Below the pieces are notes generated by a model. The model was not told the origin of the DNA. It did not search any database and was given only the letters and a program-made list of their open reading frames with translations. Of a DNA stretch of 28,262 nt, positions 22,878 to 28,262 are shown piece by piece. Origin of the DNA: Pseudomonadota bacterium (GTDB taxonomy: Bacteria; Pseudomonadota; Gammaproteobacteria; Xanthomonadales; Marinicellaceae); contig QQUO01000331.1 in NCBI GenBank assembly GCA_008501575.1, forward strand, positions 1 to 28,262, in the 5' to 3' direction. Both the position numbers and the translations under genes were made by a program. How positions within the stretch are numbered: position 1 is the first letter of the stretch; each line of letters begins with the position of its first letter.

Positions 22878-24257
22878 CTATTGCACTTGAACGATGGGCG
22901 ACAAACTGCCTTTGATTAACCGCTCGGCGTGGTCAAAATCTATGGCAAACTCGATGTTATCAGTCGATTGGATATCACGACAGAGATGTTCCAGTAAGCG
23001 CGCTTGCACCCGGCCACGGGCATAGGCCTCAGCATAGGGCACCCGATGAAACATCACCATTGAATAACGTGGAATAAAATAATCCGGCCAGCGTTGTTCC
23101 AAAGCAAAGGCCACTTGTTTTTTTATATGAAACTGCGGATCATTCACTGATGCCCGCATTTCGATATAATTTTCCAGGGACATGTCGGCAATGGCATTGG
23201 TATTGTCCTGTCGCACCATTTGTACGGTTTCAAATAAAACCGACCAATCATGGTTATTGTGATGTAAAACGTCCATCACTGCCACACAATCTTCAAAACC
23301 GGCATTCATCCCCTGGGCATGAAATGGCACCACCGCATGGGCGGCATCACCGAGTAACAGTACATTGCTCTGATACCATCTGCGACAACGAACCGTGCCT
23401 AATTGACCCGTGGGGTTATTAAAATAATCCACCTGTAAATCCCGAATCAATGGTTTAATGTCAGCAAATTGTTGATCGAACAAGGCATGTAAGGCCTCTT
23501 TACTATCAATGGATGCAAAACTCACCGGGCCTGTTTTTGGCATAAATAAGGTCAGGGTAAAATCGCCACCCGGATTGGGCAAACCAATCATCATATAATC
23601 ATTTCGCGGCCACACATGCAATGCGTTTTGCGGTAATTGAAAATCACCCTTTGTATCCGGCGGTAAATGCAGTTCTTTATAGGCGTGGTCTAATAACTCT
23701 CGACTAAAATCATCCGGGTGTTGCGTTTGTTGTTGCATTAGGCCCCGTGCCACACTACCGGCACCGTCACAGGCCAATAAATAATCAAAATCAATGAATA
23801 AATCGGCGTCCTGAAAATTGAACTGACAGCGGTTGGCGATAAAATCAATGTTCTTACAGGTGTGTTCAAAATAGAACGTCACCATACCGGTGGCCTCGGC
23901 CTCATCCCGCAATAAACTCACCAATCCGGCCCGCGACACCGAATAAATGGCTTCGGTTTCTCGCGAACCATAACGCTGTAATTTTTGTTCTCCTTGCTGG
24001 TTGTGTAACATGCGACCGTGCATCGGAATAAGCAACGCTTCAGTCTGTTCCAAAACACCGGCTTGTGCCAAGGCATGTCGTCCACGGGATGCCAGTGCCA
24101 GGTTAATGGAGCGACCAGCGGACATGGATTGTCGTCGAATATCCGGTAATTTATCGTAAACCCGCACCTGATAACCCTGTTGTGCCAGCATTAATGCCTG
24201 TAATGAGCCCACCAATCCGGCCCCCAATATGACAATGTTTTGAGATCGCTCAGTCAT
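22878..24257 (-). CDS. kmo: Kynurenine 3-monooxygenase
   Basis: This 459-residue flavoprotein hydroxylates L-kynurenine to 3-hydroxykynurenine using NADPH and O2. The N-terminal FAD-binding Rossmann motif is ILGAGLVGS (10-18). The second FAD motif, LLGDAAHAVVPFHAQGMNAG (301-320), followed by FEDC, is highly specific to KMO. NLALASRGRHAL and ACDGAGSVARG (162-172) are also characteristic. The C-terminal part, aromatic and basic (WPDYFIPRYSMVMFHRVPYA), is the membrane-associating or substrate-lid region. Its ATG overlaps the kynU stop by 4 bases, so the two enzymes are translationally coupled and act in consecutive steps: KMO makes 3-hydroxykynurenine, which kynureninase cleaves. Confidence 0.96.
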   Translation of the reverse strand: MTERSQNIVILGAGLVGSLQALMLAQQGYQVRVYDKLPDIRRQSMSAGRSINLALASRGRHALAQAGVLEQTEALLIPMHGRMLHNQQGEQKLQRYGSRETEAIYSVSRAGLVSLLRDEAEATGMVTFYFEHTCKNIDFIANRCQFNFQDADLFIDFDYLLACDGAGSVARGLMQQQTQHPDDFSRELLDHAYKELHLPPDTKGDFQLPQNALHVWPRNDYMMIGLPNPGGDFTLTLFMPKTGPVSFASIDSKEALHALFDQQFADIKPLIRDLQVDYFNNPTGQLGTVRCRRWYQSNVLLLGDAAHAVVPFHAQGMNAGFEDCVAVMDVLHHNNHDWSVLFETVQMVRQDNTNAIADMSLENYIEMRASVNDPQFHIKKQVAFALEQRWPDYFIPRYSMVMFHRVPYAEAYARGRVQARLLEHLCRDIQSTDNIEFAIDFDHAERLIKGSLSPIVQVQ

Positions 24258-25528
24258 AATTCGGCCACCAAAGTTTCCACAAAGCGATGGGCGTCTTGAA
24301 AACTGTTATAAAGTGGTGTCGGTGCCACCCGAATAACATCCGGCTCGCGCCAATCCACCACAATGCCGGCAGCGCTTAAGGCCTGGTAAATTTCTTTACC
24401 TGGCCGATGATGACCTTGTATCACCAAAGAAAGCTGACAGCCCTGGGCTTCTTTCGGGGTTAAAATGCGCACCTTATCAGCACAAAACTGTTCCAGCATT
24501 TGTCGTAAAAATGAGGTTAATTGCAGCGATTTGGTCGCCAACGGTTGCATACCACCGGCTTGTTTGAAAACCTCCAAAGAGGCCCGTACCGCCGCTAATG
24601 ATAAAATTGGGGGATTGGATAATTGCCAGGCATCAGCACCCGGAGCCGGTTTAAAATCATTGTCCATGACAAAGCGACTGGATTTTTCATGACCCCACCA
24701 GCCCTGCAAACGCGGTAACTCCTTACCATGGTGCTTTTCATGCACAAATGCACCGGCCACCGCTCCGGGGCCACTGTTGAGGTATTTATAAGAACACCAG
24801 GCGGCAAAATCCACACCCCAGTCATGCAAATGCATAACCAGATTACCGGTGGCATGGGCCAAATCAAAACCCACAGGAATATCGTATTGCTGTGCCTTTT
24901 TTGTAATGGCTTTCATATCCAACACCTGACCGGTGTAATACTGTACCCCCGGTAATAAAATCAAAGCCAGTTCAGCGGCGTGTTTATCAATGGTGCCGAG
25001 AATATCTTCGGTACGCAAGGTATCTTCACCCGCTCGGGTTTCCAGCAACAACAAATCTTGTTCAGCATCCAAGCCATGCCATTTAAGTTGCGAAGCCGCG
25101 GCATAGTGATCAGACGGAAAGGCATGGGCTTCAATCAGCATCTTGCGTTTTTGACCTTGCGGCTGATAAAAACTAACCATTAAAAAATGTAAATTCGCGG
25201 TTAATGAATTCATATAAACCACTTCAGATGGTTTCGCCCCCACCAAATCGGCACCGGTTTCCTGCAGAAACTCATGGTAGGTCATCCAGGGAAAATCGCC
25301 ACTAAAATGCCCCTTAACCGCATCATCTTGCCACTTTTTCATTTCTAATTGCATGGCATCGGCGGTGATTTTGGGCTGTAAACCCAGGGAATTTCCACAG
25401 AAATACACCACTTCAGAACCATCATGGCTGGGAATATAAAATTGCTTTCTGAATTGAGACAGCCTGTCAGCAACATCCAGTTTATCAGCTTCTTGTCGAG
25501 CGCTTTGTAAGTCAGCAGATATGGTCAT
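24254..25528 (-). CDS. kynU: Kynureninase
   Basis: This 424-residue PLP enzyme cleaves kynurenine or 3-hydroxykynurenine to anthranilate or 3-hydroxyanthranilate plus alanine. YFCGNSLGLQP near the start, FDLAHATGN (catalytic Asp D222) and CSYKYLNSGPGAVAGAFVH (PLP Lys K248) are family hallmarks. The ATG at 25528 is chosen over a TTG 12 codons upstream because a TATAAT -10 at 25553-25558 would put the transcript start downstream of that TTG. The ordered pair kynU-kmo implies the 3-hydroxyanthranilate branch, feeding quinolinate/NAD synthesis or catabolism. Tryptophan dioxygenase, formamidase and haaO are not in the window. Confidence 0.95.
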   Translation of the reverse strand: MTISADLQSARQEADKLDVADRLSQFRKQFYIPSHDGSEVVYFCGNSLGLQPKITADAMQLEMKKWQDDAVKGHFSGDFPWMTYHEFLQETGADLVGAKPSEVVYMNSLTANLHFLMVSFYQPQGQKRKMLIEAHAFPSDHYAAASQLKWHGLDAEQDLLLLETRAGEDTLRTEDILGTIDKHAAELALILLPGVQYYTGQVLDMKAITKKAQQYDIPVGFDLAHATGNLVMHLHDWGVDFAAWCSYKYLNSGPGAVAGAFVHEKHHGKELPRLQGWWGHEKSSRFVMDNDFKPAPGADAWQLSNPPILSLAAVRASLEVFKQAGGMQPLATKSLQLTSFLRQMLEQFCADKVRILTPKEAQGCQLSLVIQGHHRPGKEIYQALSAAGIVVDWREPDVIRVAPTPLYNSFQDAHRFVETLVAEL

Positions 25529-25552
25529 GGGGTATTTCGAAATTAAAAAGTC

Positions 25553-25558
25553 ATTATA
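25553..25558 (-). promoter_or_regulatory. -10 element of the kynU-kmo promoter
   Basis: The minus strand reads TTTATAATGAC, giving a perfect TATAAT 24 bases before the kynU ATG. The -35 region is poor, which suggests activator dependence. The leader would be about 18 bases. Confidence 0.45.
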
Positions 25559-25691
25559 AACCAAGCCTTTAAAAGGTGCGATATTTGCCTGTCTGAATAA
25601 CTCTTAAATAAATGCCAATACTTTTTGTGACGCAACAATCATTTTATTTATTTTTGTAATTTGTGTCATCTTTAGGGCATAAAAACCGTTA

Positions 25692-25740
25692 TATAATAAT
25701 GTATGACCTCAAGTGAGGCTTTTATTTTTTATGGGAGAGG
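25692..25740 (+). promoter_or_regulatory. -10 element, short hairpin and ribosome-binding site of the repeat-protein gene
   Basis: TATAAT (25692-25697) is a perfect -10, without a good -35 at the right distance. A small hairpin CCTC-AAGT-GAGG (25707-25718) followed by a T-rich run lies in the leader and could act as a weak attenuator. GGGAGAGG (25733-25740) is the strongest Shine-Dalgarno in the window. Confidence 0.5.
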
Positions 25741-25743
25741 ACC

Positions 25744-27987
25744 ATGAAACTAACAACAATATTTATACTATTCACACTATCGGCTTTCACAGGATTGCAC
25801 GCCAAAACCAACTTAACACCGGAACTGGAGTTAGAACTGATTCAAGAGTTAAAGGTTGAAAATTATTTAACTGAACAAGAATTCCAGTTTAAATCAAGGC
25901 AATTAAAAAGTCAGATTCCATCACAAAGCCCACAATTAATGGGACCACCAGGCACATCCGAAATCAGCGGCCAAATTCTTCATGCTGCCGTTGGTATTGG
26001 TGGAATCGTTATTGATTTATTTGATGCTGACAACAACAGTTATGTTGATTCACAAGTGAGTGACCCGGGTGGGCTTTACTCATTTATTAATTTACCGGCC
26101 GGTAATTATTATTTGGGTATTTTTAACCCGACAGATGATTATGTTGATGCCATTTGGTCAACCACCGGCACCCAGTTTTGTAGCTACTGTGAAATTCCGG
26201 CACAGGCCGTTATTAATTTAGGAACCGGTGTAACATCTTCCGGTCATAATCTTAATTTAACCGTGGGCGCCACCTTGACCGGTCAAATGGTTGAAACAGG
26301 CACCGGCAATCCGGTCGATACCCTCAATGTCGAAATCACCAAACCCGGCGATCCAAGTTTTAACTGGTTTACCTTTGCGACTTTTGACGGTCTCGGCAAT
26401 TACACTGTCAGAGGCATTCCGGGTGGCACCTACCGTGTGTATTTATCGGCCAACTATGAAGTCAATCTGCACATTCCCGAACTATATAACAACATTCAAT
26501 GTAATGTCTGCTCGTCTTTGGCCTACGACGGCATGGGCACACCGGTTATCTTAAGCAACGGTTTCACCCAATCTGGCATTGATTTCACCCTTGATGTCGG
26601 CGCCAGTATCTCAGGCAAGGTGGTTGACAACATTTCTTTAAACCCTATGCAAGATTACAGTTTGGTCATGATTTTTAATGAGACGAATTATTTAATGTCA
26701 TCGCAAATTATTGACGGCGTTTTACAAGACCCAGGCGCAACTGGCGCTTTTACAATCGGCGGTTTATTACCGGGCACCTACTTCGCCCAAGGTGGCGATT
26801 GGGGTCGTGATTATTATATTCGGGAGTTATACGCCAATAAGCCCTGCCCATGGTCCGGATGTGACCGGGGTGCCGGTGGCACACCAATTAACTTAGGGGT
26901 GGCAGAACATCGCGTGGGCGTTAATTTTCTTTTGGAACTGGGTGGTAAAATCAGCGGTCATGTCAGCGATGCGCTCAGTGGGCTACCTATCAACGATAAT
27001 GATCAATACATGCAGTTTTATGATGCCGCCGGTAACGTGGCAGGTGGTGCCTTTGTGGACCCAATCACGGGAGATTATGAATCAGCCCGAGCCATGCCTG
27101 CCGGTGATTACGCCGTGCGTACCGGCACCATGTTTCATGGTCGTTTTAGCCCGGGTTATGTGATGGAAAAATATGATTCGTCCGGAAACATTGATTGCCC
27201 CGGTATCACCTGTGATTTAACCACAGCCGATGTCAATGTGATTGTTAGCAGCACCACTGCGAATATTGATTTTGCCTTAGACACCGGCTTTGATTTTTCC
27301 GGGACCATCACCGATTTAGTGACATCCTCACCACTCGCAAATGTGCATGTGTTGGTATATGACGACATGGGTGAGTTTGCCCATTGGGCCACCACGGACA
27401 TCAATGGTGACTTCACGGTGTCCGGCTTACCGGCCGGCACCTATTACGCCAAAACCAATAACGGCTCTAATCTGCCGTTTATGGGCTTACGTCCATCGGC
27501 AGTTGGCAGTTGGGTTGATATTCTGTATAACAATTTATCTTGCCCCGGATCGGCCTGTGATGTCACCACCGGCACACCGATTGTGTTGGGTGGTAGTCCT
27601 GACACCGGTATTAATGGCACGTCACAGTTTTCTTTTGAATTACCCGATGGCGGCACCTTTACCGGACGTTTAATTCACAGTGAAACCACTTCCGGCGTCG
27701 CCAATACACGCGTTAATATTTATAACAGCCAGGGTGCGTTTTATGGTGGTTATGAGTCTGATATTGATGGCTACTGGATGACCTCCGGTTTTCCGCCTGA
27801 CACCTATTATTTGGTCACCCAGGGTCGTGGCGGTATGGTGGATGTCAAGTATGGCGGCGGTTATTGTTTTAACGGTCAATGCGATCCACTGACTGCAAGT
27901 CCCATCGTATTGGGGGGTACTTATAACATCAGCAATATTAATATGATTCTTAAACCAGATTTTATCTTCCGATCCGGATTAGACTAA
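25744..27987 (+). CDS. Secreted six-repeat Ig-like (carboxypeptidase-regulatory-like) protein
   Basis: This 747-residue exported protein has a signal peptide (1-20, ending LHA) and a short helical lead-in. Six tandem repeats of about 100-120 residues follow (74-177, 178-288, 289-402, 403-517, 518-638, 639-739). Each begins I/F/L-S/T-G and contains a G-x-Y/F-x-V-x-G-L-P-A-G-T-Y turn as in carboxypeptidase-regulatory or SdrD-B-like domains. Each carries one Cys pair: 146/149, 253/256, 368/373, 485/490, 600/605 and 708/713. A GTPIxL strand and a G-I-x-F-x-L strand follow. The protein ends FIFRSGLD, like the short C-terminal tails I recall on secreted proteins of Lysobacterales-type bacteria. The likely role is a surface or extracellular adhesin or structural protein. 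It is monocistronic, closed by a strong terminator. Confidence 0.85.
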   Translation: MKLTTIFILFTLSAFTGLHAKTNLTPELELELIQELKVENYLTEQEFQFKSRQLKSQIPSQSPQLMGPPGTSEISGQILHAAVGIGGIVIDLFDADNNSYVDSQVSDPGGLYSFINLPAGNYYLGIFNPTDDYVDAIWSTTGTQFCSYCEIPAQAVINLGTGVTSSGHNLNLTVGATLTGQMVETGTGNPVDTLNVEITKPGDPSFNWFTFATFDGLGNYTVRGIPGGTYRVYLSANYEVNLHIPELYNNIQCNVCSSLAYDGMGTPVILSNGFTQSGIDFTLDVGASISGKVVDNISLNPMQDYSLVMIFNETNYLMSSQIIDGVLQDPGATGAFTIGGLLPGTYFAQGGDWGRDYYIRELYANKPCPWSGCDRGAGGTPINLGVAEHRVGVNFLLELGGKISGHVSDALSGLPINDNDQYMQFYDAAGNVAGGAFVDPITGDYESARAMPAGDYAVRTGTMFHGRFSPGYVMEKYDSSGNIDCPGITCDLTTADVNVIVSSTTANIDFALDTGFDFSGTITDLVTSSPLANVHVLVYDDMGEFAHWATTDINGDFTVSGLPAGTYYAKTNNGSNLPFMGLRPSAVGSWVDILYNNLSCPGSACDVTTGTPIVLGGSPDTGINGTSQFSFELPDGGTFTGRLIHSETTSGVANTRVNIYNSQGAFYGGYESDIDGYWMTSGFPPDTYYLVTQGRGGMVDVKYGGGYCFNGQCDPLTASPIVLGGTYNISNINMILKPDFIFRSGLD

Positions 27988-28010
27988 ACGCTTTATTGGT
28001 ACTAAACAAA

Positions 28011-28035
28011 AGCCGCCGAACAAGGCGGCTTTTTT
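28011..28035. terminator. Strong bidirectional rho-independent terminator
   Basis: AGCCGCC-GAACAA-GGCGGCT forms a perfect 7-bp GC-rich stem followed by TTTTT on the plus strand. The minus strand carries the mirror hairpin and a T-rich tail. It serves the repeat-protein gene and the convergent gene at the right edge, whose TAA stop (28036-28034) lies within the T-run. Confidence 0.9.
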
Positions 28036-28262
28036 ATGTGATTGGCCAAATAACCGGATTAGATGGCGCGGCATTAAGTTGCCAGGCCGCCACTTGTAAA
28101 TTTAACCAATACACGCCATCAGCAACCGTCTCTGGTACATAAATCATTTCTGTGATGGTTTTGTGTGTCAGCTGTCCGGATTGGAGACTGCGGCAGACCT
28201 TGGCAACCTGCCAAAATATACGGTGATTGCTTAACAAGCCCTCATCATACATTTTATCAATG
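28034..28262 (-). CDS. C-terminal fragment of an unidentified protein
   Basis: This leftward frame is open to the right edge of the window and shows the last 75 residues of a protein. An internal ATG at 28252 is unlikely to be the start, because the frame continues upstream as IDK. The visible part is mixed helix/strand with QVAKVCRSLQSGQLTHKTI and ends QLNAAPSNPVIWPIT. No motif was recognised and no membrane segment is seen. Its stop is placed neatly at the shared terminator, which supports it as a real gene end. Confidence 0.6.
   Translation of the reverse strand, partial: IDKMYDEGLLSNHRIFWQVAKVCRSLQSGQLTHKTITEMIYVPETVADGVYWLNLQVAAWQLNAAPSNPVIWPIT

Noticed and set aside
25529..25564. TTG start 12 codons upstream for kynureninase
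   Set aside because: A TATAAT element overlaps this stretch, so the transcript probably begins downstream of the TTG; the extra residues do not resemble the family.

Overview
The window looks like chromosomal DNA from a marine-type gammaproteobacterium, moderately AT-rich by eye. The best guess is the Marinicella/Lysobacterales neighbourhood. That placement is inference from a secreted repeat protein ending in a short FxxGxD-type tail, a RegB/RegA redox two-component pair, a kynurenine-pathway pair, and many small secreted proteins. No phage, plasmid, CRISPR or insertion-sequence transposase gene was found.

Layout. 1-248 is the N-terminal part of a secreted alpha/beta hydrolase running off the left edge. 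249-895 has no gene; most of it is a palindrome-rich, MITE-like repeat bounded by inverted CCACAGAG ends. 896-2906 holds an FAD/NAD(P)H reductase, tRNA-Thr(UGU) with its own promoter, and a YrbG-type Ca2+/Na+ antiporter. 3077-4238 holds a GNAT acetyltransferase convergent with an unknown basic protein. A perfect FNR-type palindrome (TTGAT-GTAC-ATCAA) lies at 4296-4309, between the divergent unknown gene and a rightward cluster. That cluster (4376-9799) is a serine hydrolase, two tandem paralogous secreted proteins with C-terminal membrane anchors, a secreted alpha/beta hydrolase, a LytS-type sensor kinase and a LytTR regulator.

9902-15013 is leftward: a lipoprotein, then the run MATE exporter, TonB-domain protein, RegB-like kinase, RegA-like regulator. 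15229-16959 is a short rightward operon of an epimerase/dehydratase and a methyltransferase with a Cys-rich N-terminus. 16960-19247 is an OPT-family oligopeptide transporter translationally coupled to a small membrane partner. 19432-22052 is an AT-richer accessory block: a Fic-domain protein followed by two unknown secreted or membrane-anchored proteins. 22196-25528 is kynU-kmo-upp, linking tryptophan/kynurenine breakdown to a pyrimidine salvage gene. 25744-27987 encodes a 747-residue secreted protein made of six tandem Ig-like repeats, each with one Cys pair. It ends at a bidirectional terminator shared with a gene cut by the right edge.

The parts most likely to hide undescribed biology are the FNR-box surface operon (4296-7034), the Fic operon with a degenerate inhibitory motif (19432-22052), the six-repeat Cys-pair protein, and the MITE-like element. 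None is a recognised defence or mobile system.
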